From the NCBI GenBank assembly GCA_024803745.1, contig JANJXV010000188.1:124001-188000 (forward strand): a DNA stretch of 64,000 bases, given 5' to 3'. This document shows positions 33,952 to 44,045 of the stretch, one piece after another. The notes beneath the pieces were generated by a model. That model was not told the DNA's origin and searched no databases. It was given only the letters and a program-made list of their open reading frames with translations. The translations under genes and the position numbers were made by a program. Position 1 is the stretch's first letter; each line of letters starts with the position of its first letter. The stretch comes from Megascapheus bottae. Its lineage: Eukaryota > Chordata > Mammalia > Rodentia > Geomyidae.

Positions 33952-34549
33952 CTGGACTAGTTCTAGGTACAGCCCAGTGGTATTTAAATAATTCATATAC
34001 TTAAAATAACAAAATAAATATTTTATGGGTTTTTAAATTTTAGCAGTAAGCTGAACCCTTGAAACTCACAGATTAAAAGTTAGACTTTAGTCACAAATAC
34101 CACTGCATAGTAAAAGATTGCTATTAGTGGACAAACCTAATTACCAGTTTACATAGTTTCATGCAGAGGGGTCTTGAAAATCAAGTAGGACAGCCTGGCC
34201 TGGCTAAAGGGAATACAGGGGAGGGGGCACAGGGACCTCTTTCTTTCTCTTATGAGGCTTCTGTGTTCTCTAAACAATCTCTTGATTTGGGGGCTCTTCT
34301 TGTCTCTGTTATGAGAAATCCCAGCTCATTCTTGAGACCATTTTGGGTTGGGTAATTCTCAGACACTATGTCAATAGATTTCTGTTGGAGGATAATTATA
34401 AAGTAGAACAATAAGATTGGTAGGGGCTACATAAATTTTCTGTTTGTCTCCACTTCCTAGGAGAATTTCAAAGATGATGTAAAATACTCAGAGCAGTGTG
34501 ACCAGAATATTTCCTCTAAATGATTGCTTATTCTCATTCTATTGGTTTT
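33949..34549. other. Unique sequence
   Basis: No gene or repeat recognised. Confidence 0.5.
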
Positions 34550-34795
34550 TGAAATATAATGCTCATTGATTTTGGGGGGTACAATTATAGCAGTAATGTA
34601 TGTCTATTATATAAAATTTGGAAAATGTGAAAAGGCATAAAGAGAGATAGAGAGAGCATGTATAAATGATCACACAATAATAACCCCTGTCATCTTTTTG
34701 CAGGGGAGAAGAGAGAAAGGGGGGTAAAGAGGAAAAGGAAGAGTAAGAGAGAGGGAGAAAAGGAGAGGGAGATAGAGAGGAGAAGTAGAAGCCTG
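34550..34795. repeat. Possible old repeat followed by a purine tract
   Basis: TATAAAATTTGGAAAATGTG and AAAAGGCATAAAGAG resemble a widespread ancient mammalian repeat that I cannot name. From about 34702 to 34795 the plus strand is almost all G and A (AGAGAGGGAGAAAAGGAG). Confidence 0.45.
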
Positions 34796-35089
34796 CTTTC
34801 TATCCTTACCTCTTTCTTCTCTGATCAGCTATCCTTTGGTTGCTTTGTTGGCCACATTTAAAGTTTTCAGTGAGGTACTCTCTACTAGAACTTGTATGTG
34901 TCACCTGTATCTATGTCTTGACCAGGACACATTTTAATTGCAAAGATTTATCTTTCGTTACCACATAAGATGTGTCAAACTTGAGCTTTTCAAGTATTGA
35001 TCATGGAGATTGATGAATTCAAATTGAGACAGTTTCTCAACCTTGGCACAAAGGGCATTGTAGATTAGATAATTCATGATCTTTTTTCT
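34796..35089. other. Unique sequence
   Basis: Nothing recognised. Confidence 0.5.
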
Positions 35090-35315
35090 TTATTTTCTTT
35101 TTGCACTAGTTCTGGGGCTTGAACTCAGGGCCCAGGCATTTTCCTTTACCTTTCATTCAGGGTTGGCACTCAACCACTTAAGTCATAGTTCCACTTCTGG
35201 CTTTTCGGTGGTTAACTGGAGATCAAATTCTTATGGACTTTCCCACTTGGGAAGGCTTTGAACTCTGATCCTCAGATCTCAGCCTCCTGAGTAGCTAGGA
35301 TTACAGGCTGATAAC
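35090..35315 (-). mobile_element. B1-ID composite SINE
   Basis: TTCTGGGGCTTGAACTCAGG, CTCAACCACTTAAGTCATAG, GGTTAACTGGAGATC, CTCAGATCTCAGCCTCCTGA and GTAGCTAGGATTACAGG: complete reversed copy missing the last head bases. Confidence 0.9.
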
Positions 35316-35592
35316 TATGTTTTTGTAGGGGTTTCTTCTCATGTTGTGAGGTGTTTAGTAGCATTTTCCTTCCTTATTACCTAATTGTGACTGCCTAAAC
35401 TACTAGACACTACTAAATATCCTTTAAGCATGCAGGAAGAATTACCTCTGATTGAGAATCACTAGCTTGTATACCTAAAAATTGGGAAGACCTGAGTTTT
35501 AGATTCATAATTGGTCATGGTTGAGGTAATAAAATTCCATTTGAATGGAATTTCTAAAAAACATTTTTTTTTCACAAAGCATAATGAAAAGC
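35316..35592. other. Unique sequence
   Basis: Nothing confidently recognised; faint MIR-like wording near 35480-35530. Confidence 0.45.
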
Positions 35593-35830
35593 TAGGCACT
35601 ACTAGCTCATGACTGTAATTCCAGCTAGTCAGGAGGCTGAGATCTGAGGATCTAAGTTCAAAACCAGCTCATGCTGTAAAGACCCTGAGATTCTTATCTC
35701 CAATTAACTGCCAAAAAATGGAATTGGAGTTGTGACTCAAGTAATAGCATACTAGATTTGAGCATAAAAGCTCAAGAACAGAGACTAGGCCCCGAGTTCA
35801 AGCCCCAGGACTAGAAAAAAAGAAAGACAG
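35593..35830 (+). mobile_element. B1-ID composite SINE
   Basis: TAGGCACTACTAGCTCATGA, AGTCAGGAGGCTGAGATCTG, CTTATCTCCAATTAACTGCC, TTGTGACTCAAGTAATAGCA and GAGTTCAAGCCCCAGGACTA, with an A-rich tail. Full length. Confidence 0.92.
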
Positions 35831-36518
35831 ACCAAAGTAAAAAAGGGGCATATAATGAAGATGAATGAGATATGAATGTAGAAGCCTCAGATCAGGAATT
35901 AGTGGAGCATGGCAACTTTAGGTATTTTTAATCAGATAGATAAGGAATACAGGGAATGAGGAGCCCACAGCATGGTGGGCTGGGCTGGGCAGGGGAATCA
36001 AGGTCAGGGATTTCTGAGAATCTGTAAATTAGGTTTGTGGAGAAGCTTTCGAGGAGATGAGAAGGCTGCAGAAATCCCAGAGGATTTGCTGCTGCTGATC
36101 TCAACAGCTTGTAGCAGCACCGTGAGTCATTGTTAGAAGAAACAACCTGGAGGACACAGGCACATCTACATATTTGCCATCTGCTGACACCTGTAAGCTT
36201 GTCAGTAGCTACAAAATACTACCTGCTCCTCCTCCTCTGTTGGCCAGATCTCAAATGAGTGCCTGGACAGTAGCTGGACTCTTCCACAGACCTGCTGGCT
36301 GGGACATCTTAGAAAAGTGGCTTTCAGTCATTCAGCCTCACAGAACCGGATGTTGCTGGAGCTAGGACTGTGATGAGATTTTCAGCAGATACTGTGATAG
36401 TCCACAGGGTCATCCATTTACATCTCCACCTTTGGGCACTAGATTATAAGGAGTATTTTTATTCCAAGGATGCTATGTTAATCCATTGTCCTTAAGATTG
36501 ATCAGTTAAATTGATCTA
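35831..36518. other. Unique sequence
   Basis: No gene or repeat recognised. It ends at the LINE-1 target site (AAGATTGATC). Confidence 0.5.
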
Positions 36519-37697
36519 GTAAATTAACTGGGAAGCCTACAGAGTGGGAGAAGATCTTCACCAACCAAACAACAGACAAAGACCTCATATCTAAAATATA
36601 TCAACAACTCAAAAAATTGAATCACTCCAAAACTAATCTTCAAAGTAACAACCATCCCATTAAAAAATGGGCCAAAGACTTCAAGAGAGTCTTCTCTGAA
36701 GAAACAAAAATGGCCTATAGACACATGAAGAAATGCTCCATATCTCTGGTCATAAAAGAAATGCAAATCAAAACAACTCTAAGATTCCACCTCACTCCAA
36801 TTAGAATGGCCAGCATCAGGAAAACGAATAATAACAGATGCTGGAGGGGATGTGGCCAGGAGGGATCACTACTACACTGTTGGTGGGAGTGCAAACTCCT
36901 TCAACCACTATGGAAAGCAGTGTGGCAGTGCCTCAAAAGGCTAAACATAGAACTCCCCTATGACCCAGCAATTCCACTACTTGGCATTTACCCAACCATC
37001 CAGAAACAAGGACATACTAAATCCACTAGCACAACAATGTTCATTGCAGCACTATTCACCATACCAAAGATATGGAACCAACCTAGATGTCCCTCAGTTG
37101 ATGAATGGATCAACAAGTTGTGGTATTTGTACACAATGGAATTCTATGCTGCTGTCAGAAAGAATGACATCGCCCCATTTGTTAGGAAATGGAAAGACTT
37201 AGAAAAAATCATATTAAGTGAAGTAAGCCAGACTCAAAGGAACTTAGGCTCAATGGTTTCCCTCATTCGTCATAATCAGTAGAAACCTTGGGCTCTACTA
37301 GCAGAGATCTGCAATAGAGCAAAATCTTGATACATAAGGCCATATAGTATGAAGCTAATTGAAAGGACTTCCAGGATATTGAAACAAAAGCCATATAATG
37401 AATGATTGTTGTCCTTAATGTACTATGTTATCTCTCATCTCCTTTGCTGTCCCTTGGTTATCTCATATTGTTATAGTATCTCACTTTGTTATCTGATATA
37501 TTGAATTTATTTATATTTGGTTATTTGAAATTTGATAGGGAAGGGGGGAAAACCAAGACGGGTGGGTGGTGGGGGGGGAGGGAAATGGGTACCAAGACAT
37601 GTGAAAGGGTATCAATGTATGTGAATTAATGCACCTTCTATATGGCAAATATCATGTAACCCTTTTACTAATTACAATAAAAAAATTATTAAAAAAA
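36519..37697 (+). mobile_element. 5'-truncated LINE-1 with an open ORF2 C-terminus
   Basis: ORF2 is open from about 36533 to the stop at 37280-37282. The translation has the order typical of the L1 ORF2 C-terminus: EWEKIF near the start, HMKKCS, the Cys-rich motif [71 protein letters not shown]. The endonuclease and reverse-transcriptase domains are missing, so it cannot be active. The 3' UTR (to 37697) has a G-rich tract and ends in an A-rich tail. AAGATTGATC occurs in the flank at 36493-36502 and after the tail at 37696, consistent with a target duplication. Confidence 0.95.
37538..37589 (+). other. G-rich tract with quadruplex potential in LINE-1 3' UTR
   Basis: Contains GGG-T-GGG-TGGT-GGGGGGGG-A-GGG, satisfying the four-G-run rule with short loops. 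G-rich 3' UTR tracts are known in mammalian LINE-1 families. The copy at 49.6-51.3 kb has a weaker counterpart at 51170-51207. Confidence 0.8.
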
Positions 37698-38439
37698 AGA
37701 TTGATCTGTTGACTACCATGTCTTGTATATTGTGAAGGGATAATGGAGGCCACATCTAGAGCATGTGAAACAGAGCTGAAATAATCTGGCACTTGAAAAC
37801 CAGCAAAGCTTTCCTTGAGTAAAGATATACAAAAGTTCCTACTCCATCTATATACTCTTTATTTGATGATATCTCACAAGGTTGCTCTCCTGATACCCAT
37901 CGTTTCCAAAGTTCAAGTCTTCCTTTTATTGTGAAAAATAAGCTCCTTAAACTTTGAAAGCACGATATCCATACTGTTATATATATATATATGCATATTT
38001 CAGATCATATTTTAAAAGCTTTACATTACTGAGTCATGTGGATTTAACATTTGTGCATGAATCTCTGTCCCTTGCTTTAGTGAATTATTTTGGATTGGTT
38101 TCTAGATGTGAGTTACTCATTGTAAACTCCAAGTAATTGTTTCACCCAATGTTTGTCATGATTAACTAGCAGCATATGAGACTGCCCACTTCCTGCCGTT
38201 TTTCAAACACTGAGATCAAATTGTTTATGCTTGAACAAAATAAAACAAAACAAAAATACTGTTGTTTTATGGCTGAAGATATTTTTTTGGTTGTTGTAGT
38301 GCTTTTCATTTCTCTGGTTTTACTAGTAAGTTGATATGTGTGATTTTTTAAAAAAAATGTCCTATTATGTTTTTAAAAATCATTTTTTATTGTGAGGGCA
38401 ACATAAGCTAAAGCACAAAATTCAAAATAAACCACAAGA
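37698..38439. other. AT-rich unique sequence
   Basis: No gene. A short (AT)n run lies at 37980-37992; the rest is unrecognised. Confidence 0.5.
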
Positions 38440-38633
38440 AATATGTTAATTTGTTTATTTCATATAGGGAAGGGAAAAAACAAGATGATTGGAAGGGATG
38501 GGGGGAAGGAAAGTGGGAGAAAAACATGGGAAAGGGTATCATTGTTCAAGAAGTAATGTACCCACTGCCTGTCAAATGTTACTATAACCCCTCTATGCAT
38601 CACACCAACAATAAAATACAATTAAATAAATCA
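38440..38633 (+). mobile_element. LINE-1 3' UTR fragment
   Basis: TTTATTTCATATAGGGAAGG, ACAAGATGATTGGAAGGG, AACATGGGAAAGGGTATCAT, AAGTAATGTACCCACTGCCT and CAATAAAATACAATTAAATA: same order as 21588-21890. Only the last 190 or so bases. Confidence 0.88.
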
Positions 38634-38884
38634 ACAAACCCCAAAGTCTTTCTAGCCATTAGTCACTTCCAACAGCTATAAACAGCTGTTTATTTTTGTT
38701 GTTGTGCATATACATAAGATCAAAGTAAGTCTGGATATGTTAATGGATAGAAAATTATGGATCTTATGTTTTAAATATCAGAGTTACAGAACTTTCTATA
38801 TATTATCACATACAATATTTTTCGTATACTATTATTCTGTTTGTTCATACCCTTTTATTTACCTGGTCCATTGTTGATTGACAT
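38634..38884. other. AT-rich unique sequence
   Basis: No feature recognised. Confidence 0.5.
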
Positions 38885-38895
38885 TTTAGGTTATT

Positions 38896-39091
38896 ATTAT
38901 TTTTTGCCAGATTTGGGGCTTGGACTCAGGACCTGAGCACTGTCCTTGGGCATTCCTCAAAGATAACACTCTTTTACCCCATGAGCCACAGCACCACTTC
39001 TGGCTTTTTCTGTGTATATGGTACCAAGGAATTGAACCTAGGACTTTATGCAGGTTAGGCAAGCACTCTACCACTAGACCACTCTCCTGGC
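38896..39091 (-). mobile_element. ID-dimer SINE with 11-bp target duplication
   Basis: Flanked by TTTAGGTTATT at 38885-38895 and 39092-39102. Reversed blocks: GCCAGATTTGGGGCTTGGAC, CATGAGCCACAGCACCACTT, TGTGTATATGGTACCAAGGA, CAAGCACTCTACCACTAGAC. Full-length pair of ID monomers. Confidence 0.94.
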
Positions 39092-39102
39092 TTTAGGTTA
39101 TT

Positions 39103-39539
39103 TTTGTGCATCTTCTACACAAAAATATCCCAATAAGCCAAAATAAGCCTTAGATCCTAGTTGATTGGTCTCGGGTATTTGTAGTAGGACTAAAAGTTGA
39201 CTAATGTAACTGGTTATATGTTTAAATATTAATAGGTATACACACCATTACATATAATTTAAATTGCAAGTTCACTGGATTTGTTATTGGAGGACAACAA
39301 TTACATGTGGCTTCCCTGAGGCATACAGGATGGCCAAGAACTTGTTCTAATGTCAATGCCTATAAGAGCTAATTTTGTATAAACATGACGGGGCTACACA
39401 GTGCCCAGATTAAACACTATTTCTGAAAGGATCTTTGAGTGACAATGTTTCTGGATCAAACTAGCATTCATGCTCTATAATCTACATTGTCCCCTGAAGT
39501 ATGGGTTAGTGATATCCAATTTGTTGAGGTCTTAAGTAA
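39103..39539. other. Unique sequence
   Basis: No feature recognised. Confidence 0.5.
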
Positions 39540-39990
39540 AATAAAAATGGAGCAAGAGATATGTGACTATAATCCTAGCTATTCAGAAAGTAGAGATTTG
39601 AAGGATTATGATTCACTGAACAAAATTTGTGTGAGATCGCATCTCAAGTAATAGTTGGATGGTTTTGAATGGCGGCGCATATATGTCATTCCAGCGAGGG
39701 AGGAAACTGAGATTGGAAGGATTGTGGCTCCAGGCCAGCCCAGGTCAAATGTTCATGAGACTCCATTTCAGCAGAAAAAAGTTGAACATAGTGACTCACA
39801 TGTGTCATCCTCGCTATGGTAGAAAGCATAAATAGGAACATTGCATTCAAAATTTTACCAATTAAAAAATAAACATTTTATCTCAAAAAGAAGCACAGCA
39901 TAAAAGACTAGAAGTCTAGCTCAAGTGGTTGAATTCCTGCCTTAGCAATCCCTAAGTTCAAACTCCAGTACCATCATCACCAAACAAACA
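39540..39990 (+). mobile_element. Multi-headed SINE: three B1-like heads and an ID tail
   Basis: Three consecutive B1-like heads start near 39560 (CTATAATCCTAGCTATTCAG), 39675 (ATGTCATTCCAGCGAGGGAG) and 39783 (CACATGTGTCATCCTCGCTA), with spacing of about 110 bases. An ID-like tail follows at 39903-39980 (CTAGCTCAAGTGGTTGAATT, AGTTCAAACTCCAGTACC). All units are in the same orientation, diverged to a similar degree. Confidence 0.6.
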
Positions 39991-40294
39991 ACAAATCACA
40001 AATCACAAAGAGCAAGGGGGAATTCATCTTTTTCCTGGCTTAGGGTTAAGCTGGGATGTTGTACCCCATCTTTTCCTGCTCTTAGATTAAGATTGACTGC
40101 ATCAGCCTCCCTTGTGCTCAGATCTTCAGACTCAGAATAGATTATACCACTGACTTTCTCTAGTTTATAGTGGTGAGATTTCTTAGCCTCAAATCTCCCC
40201 CATCCCTCCCCCAAAATAAACCTCTTCATCTATATCTCCTGTTGGTTCTGATTCTCTGAGAAACCCAGATCAATATTCATATGTAATCATGCCA
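39991..40294. other. Unique sequence
   Basis: A 77-codon minus-strand frame has no motif; nothing else recognised. Confidence 0.5.
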
Positions 40295-40520
40295 ATTATC
40301 AGCTAGCACTATACTAAGAACTTAGTATGTAGAAAATTGTTACTACAACTATATTCATTTAGGTGCCTTTGGTAGCATCTCCATTTGAAGAAACAGAGGC
40401 ATAAAATTTAAAAGAAAACATGCTTTTCTCAAGGACACTGAATGACAGTGAGAGTGTGTGTGTAAGGAGGAGCTAGAATCTAAATCAGGCTGTGTAAACA
40501 CCAGAGCCTCACTAGTGTGG
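40295..40520 (-). mobile_element. MIR remnant
   Basis: GCATCTCCATTTGAAGAAAC, AGAGGCATAAAATTTAAAAG, CAAGGACACTGAATGACAGT, AGCTAGAATCTAAATCAGGC and ACCAGAGCCTCA follow the reversed MIR order ('ccccattttacagatgaggaaac ... aaggtcacacagctag ... gattcgaacccagg'). Nearly full length. Confidence 0.7.
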
Positions 40521-41160
40521 CAGCTGCTATGCCACTATGCAGCTTAAGTTCATTCTCACAAGCACGAGCTCCACATCTTTGTCCACTTTATTTGATAGTT
40601 AAGGCAATGGCCCTGTATTTGGGTGACTCAATGTTAAGGGCACATGGTCATTTTGAGATGTCCTAAAGATGCATTAAAAAAAAAAACAACAACCAACTTT
40701 GACCTTTGAGCCTTTCTTATAATGCTTTTAATGTCTTTAATTTTTTGAGGTAGAAAAACCACATAATCTTGTAATCTATGTATGTTGCTCATTTGATTTC
40801 TTCTATTAGTCTGTATTGATTTCTTATTTTAGTGAATTGACCTAGACTTCCAGAACTCCACCTTTTAATTTTGATTATTTTCCTTCACATTGTAATGGAT
40901 ATGTAGTCCAGGGCATGTATGCTTGATGTTGGCTGATATTCCTGTACAGCAATTCATGACATTAGTAAGGGACTTGTCTCTTCTCATTTACTAAGAGTTC
41001 TTAGAAAGAAACCTTTGATTTTGTTAAACACACTTTTATTGAGGGAGATCACCTGTAAATATTCTTGCTTATTATTACATTAATTGATTGCATATGTTTT
41101 GCTTGTCTACTAATGAGTACTGGAATTCCTCAAAAGAGTGACTTAATAAAAAGTGACACT
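40521..41160. other. Unique sequence
   Basis: AT-rich; no feature recognised apart from an A-run at 40675-40690. Confidence 0.5.
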
Positions 41161-41262
41161 AAGTGGTGCTGTGGCTCAAGGGGTAGAGTGCTAGCCTTGA
41201 GGAAAACACAAGAACAGTGCTCAGGCCCTGAGTTCAAGCTCCAGGACTGGCAAAATAAAAGA
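41161..41262 (+). mobile_element. ID monomer SINE
   Basis: AAGTGGTGCTGTGGCTCAAG, GGGTAGAGTGCTAGCCTTGA, CCCTGAGTTCAAGCTCCAGG and GACTGGCAAAATAAAAG. This is the second monomer of the dimer type; the tail runs into a short (GA)n and A-run. Confidence 0.92.
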
Positions 41263-41929
41263 GAGAGAGAGAAAAAAAACACCATTTATTTGGTTCTTGA
41301 ATATGCAACTTGACCAGGCTTAAGTAGGGAGATGGAGCTGGAGAGAAGGGTAGGGGGTAAAAAATGTGGGCTTGGGAAATGGAGAACAGGTGTGGGGGTT
41401 GGTAGTTTCTGCAGAGCAATAAGCCTTGGGAAAGGAACAGCCTGGCTCTTGGAGATGCAATGAGAGCCAGTGGAAACAGCAGCTACCACTCATGGGGAGC
41501 CAAAGAAGCCTGGGCGCCTGAAACAACAGAGTGATTGTTCACGAGGGGGAGGCTGATGTGGACCAGTCTAAGGCATGAATGAATTTAGACTACACAAAAG
41601 TCGAAGTCACCTATGACATTCTTGATGCTTGATAGGGCAGACTCAGCCTTAAGAAGGATCACACTTGAAAATCCCCTCTGAAGTCAACACCATGTATGCT
41701 CCAGAAACTCAGCACCAGGCAGCAGGACGTTTTTTTGTTTTTTGAAGATTTGGACTGTGAAGAATAATCACATAAATGAATACATAAATAAACAAAAGTC
41801 ACAGAGTTGGGATGCTTGCCAGAGAAAGCTTCTGAGAATCTCCCTATCTCCTCTCCAACCTCCAAGGATAAACTCTCCAATGTAACAGTGTTCTGTTCAA
41901 GTGGCAGATCTTCTGAATTCAATCCTTAA
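41263..41929. other. Unique sequence
   Basis: Overlapping minus-strand frames of 61-87 codons have no motif. No repeat recognised. Confidence 0.5.
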
Positions 41930-42030
41930 ATTCCTGAGCTGTGACTCAGAGCCAGTTATTAAATCAGTCTTATACCTCAGTTTCCTCATTTAGAGTGGAC
42001 AAAAATAATTCCTAGTGATAGGAATCCATA
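41930..42030 (+). mobile_element. MIR remnant
   Basis: TGAGCTGTGACTCAGAGCCA, ACCTCAGTTTCCTCATTTAG and AGTGGACAAAAATAATTCCT follow the MIR core and 3' region ('ctcagtttcctcatctgtaaaatgggg'). Confidence 0.7.
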
Positions 42031-42221
42031 GCTATGTATGTGTATGTATGTCATCCATCATGTCTCCTCATATGTAATGCAGTCCTATAGATATCTTCAC
42101 AACCATCTCTTTACCTGCTTGAAACCTCGGTTTCCCTAGTTCATTTTGTGTAACTTTCTGCCTCAACCACTGGAAAGCACAGTCCTTTTTTTTAGTTTAC
42201 TTCTCATTGTAATTGTGTGAT

Positions 42222-42300
42222 TTTCCCCTTTCTTCCTCCCTCCCTCCCTCCCTTTCTTTCCTTCCCTTCTTCCATCCTTCCTTTCTTTTTGTTTCCCTTC
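42222..42300. repeat. (CCCT)n/(CTTT)n pyrimidine tract
   Basis: CCTCCCTCCCTCCCTCCCTT followed by irregular CTTT/CCTT units. It abuts the 3' end of the reversed SINE that follows, so on the SINE strand it is a purine tail. Confidence 0.95.
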
Positions 42301-42301
42301 T

Positions 42302-42532
42302 TGCCAGTATTTGAACTTGAACTCAGGGCCTGAATTCTGTCCCTTAGGGTTTCACTCTAGGCTAGTACTCTACCACTTAAGCCATTTTTCCACTTGTGAC
42401 TTTTGGTAGTTATTTGGTGATAAATGTCTCAAGGACTTTCCTGCCTGGGCTAACTGTAAACAACAATCCTCCCATCGCAGCCTCCTGAGTTGCTAGGATT
42501 ATAGACATGAGCCACCAGAGACCAGCTGCCCT
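42302..42532 (-). mobile_element. B1-ID composite SINE
   Basis: TGAACTTGAACTCAGGGCCT, CTACCACTTAAGCCATTTTT, TTGGTAGTTATTTGGTGATA, CAGCCTCCTGAGTTGCTAGG and ATGAGCCACCAGAGACCAGC: complete reversed copy. Confidence 0.9.
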
Positions 42533-42671
42533 GGTACATATTTTTTTCCTTGTTTCTATACTGAAGTTAAATTCACACTTCATGTCATTTAAACAATCCC
42601 ATGTTGGCCCTTTATTCTTTAGTCCAGGCTGCCTTGCACTCTTGTTTGACATTCTTTCAGCTGGCACGCGC

Positions 42672-42818
42672 CAGGCCAGCTTTTCATTGGTTGGTAAGTC
42701 ACAAAGTCATTTGGACTTTTCTACCCAGGCTGGCTTTGAACTACGATTCTCCAAGTCAACTTCCTGTGCAGTAAGGTTGCATATTATAGGTCTGAACCTC
42801 TGGCACCCAGCTAGCTAG
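42672..42818 (-). mobile_element. B1-type SINE fragment
   Basis: CCCAGGCTGGCTTTGAACTA, GATTCTCCAAGTCAACTTCC and CTCTGGCACCCAGCTAGC: reversed B1 head and middle without the ID tail. A separate, older insertion beside the previous SINE. Confidence 0.7.
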
Positions 42819-42845
42819 AATTGTTCCTTTTGCCTATCTTTCTTT

Positions 42846-42872
42846 CTTATTTATTTATTTATTTATTTATAG
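42846..42872. repeat. (TTTA)n microsatellite
   Basis: Six or more TTTA units in a row. Confidence 0.95.
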
Positions 42873-42929
42873 AATACTTAGCTTTTTTGGATGCATAGTA
42901 GTATTTGTTAGACCAAATATGTCACAGTC

Positions 42930-43110
42930 TCTTTCTACATCTGCATCTCATTTGATCTCTATGACAACCAGTTCAGCTAGTGCTTTTATTGATAGTCTAC
43001 AGTTGGAGAAATTGAAGCATAGAAAGGTCAAGTGAATCTCCCAAAATTATACAACTTGTACATGCAGAGGTGATATTTTGAGACTAGGTCTCTCTTTCCA
43101 AAGCTCAGAT
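42930..43110 (-). mobile_element. MIR remnant
   Basis: CATCTCATTTGATCTCTATG, ACAACCAGTTCAGCTAGTGC, CTACAGTTGGAGAAATTGAA, GCATAGAAAGGTCAAGTGAA and TTGAGACTAGGTCTCTC follow the reversed MIR consensus over about 170 bases. Confidence 0.78.
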
Positions 43111-43399
43111 TTTAAGGTATTGAAAGCATCAAGCAGCTTCAAATGTCCCCCTGAGTGACAGTTGTCTCCTACCCTCTCTGCCACCTAGTCTCTCGCAGCT
43201 GTTGGCACACAGGGAATACAGAATGGTAATACTGAGTGCATTTGGTCAGAGTGCTTTGCAATCACAATAAAGATATATTTTCTTAGATTTTGTATATTTA
43301 ACATTAATCACAGAGAATTCTATTAAGTATATTTTCTTTTTTTTCAATTATTGATTCTCTGGAAGTAGGGACCCTTAATAGACTCGAGAACAGACATAT
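43111..43399. other. Unique sequence
   Basis: No feature recognised. Confidence 0.5.
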
Positions 43400-43770
43400 T
43401 GCTTCTGGTGGTGTTAGGTAACTCCTGAAGATAATAGCAACTGAGCATTCCTTTCACTGCAGACCGATCAACACCAAGGTTATATAGCCTCAAAAGCCTT
43501 TTCTAACTTACATAAAACCAAAATGTTCTTGACCTAAGTCTTCTCAGGGCCTGGTACCAGGAAACAAATAACTTCCAGATAGTCTAAACCCAGTGGCATT
43601 ATTCTAGCACAGTATCCCTGAATTATTTAGTTTGCCCTGCCTTTCCTTCTCTGTGGAAACCCAATAAAGGCTTAGACCACTGCACTTTATCTACTCTAGC
43701 ATCTGCCCCTTGACAACTGCCTTGAACTAGGCATGCCCCACTCAGGACTTGTGTCTCCTATTAGCATTTT
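43400..43770 (+). repeat. Possible LTR, family unknown
   Basis: GAAACCCAATAAAGGCTTAG at about 43657 followed by a C/T-rich stretch (CTGCCCCTTGACAACTGCC) has the look of an LTR polyadenylation region. No clear TG/CA ends or target duplication could be fixed. Confidence 0.3.
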
Positions 43771-43837
43771 CCTTCCAGTCTCCCTATGACCTAACAACCA
43801 GCCCTACCATTTCATATTCACTGAGGACATTCTTACA

Positions 43838-44045
43838 AGAAAGGGAGGAAAAGTGAAAGGGAAGGGAGAAGGGGGAACGGGAAGAAAGAGGAGAGAAGGG
43901 AAAGGAAGGGAAGGAAATGTAAAGAATAGAAAGCACAGAGAAATTTGGAAGGACAGAGACGGGAAGGAAAGGGTTGATATGTTTGCAAGGGAAAGGAAGT
44001 TGGAAAGGAAAGAGAAGGGAAGGGAAGATAGGGAAGCAATAGAAG
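43838..44045. repeat. Purine-rich GGAAA/GGGAA tract
   Basis: About 200 bases mainly of G and A on the plus strand in irregular GGAAGGGAA units, with a few unique interruptions. The Ser/Pro/Phe-rich minus-strand frames are translations of it. Confidence 0.93.

Noticed and set aside
43400..43770. Processed pseudogene because of AATAAAGG and nearby C/T-rich stretch
   Set aside because: No open frame, A-tail or target duplication; kept only as a weak LTR candidate.
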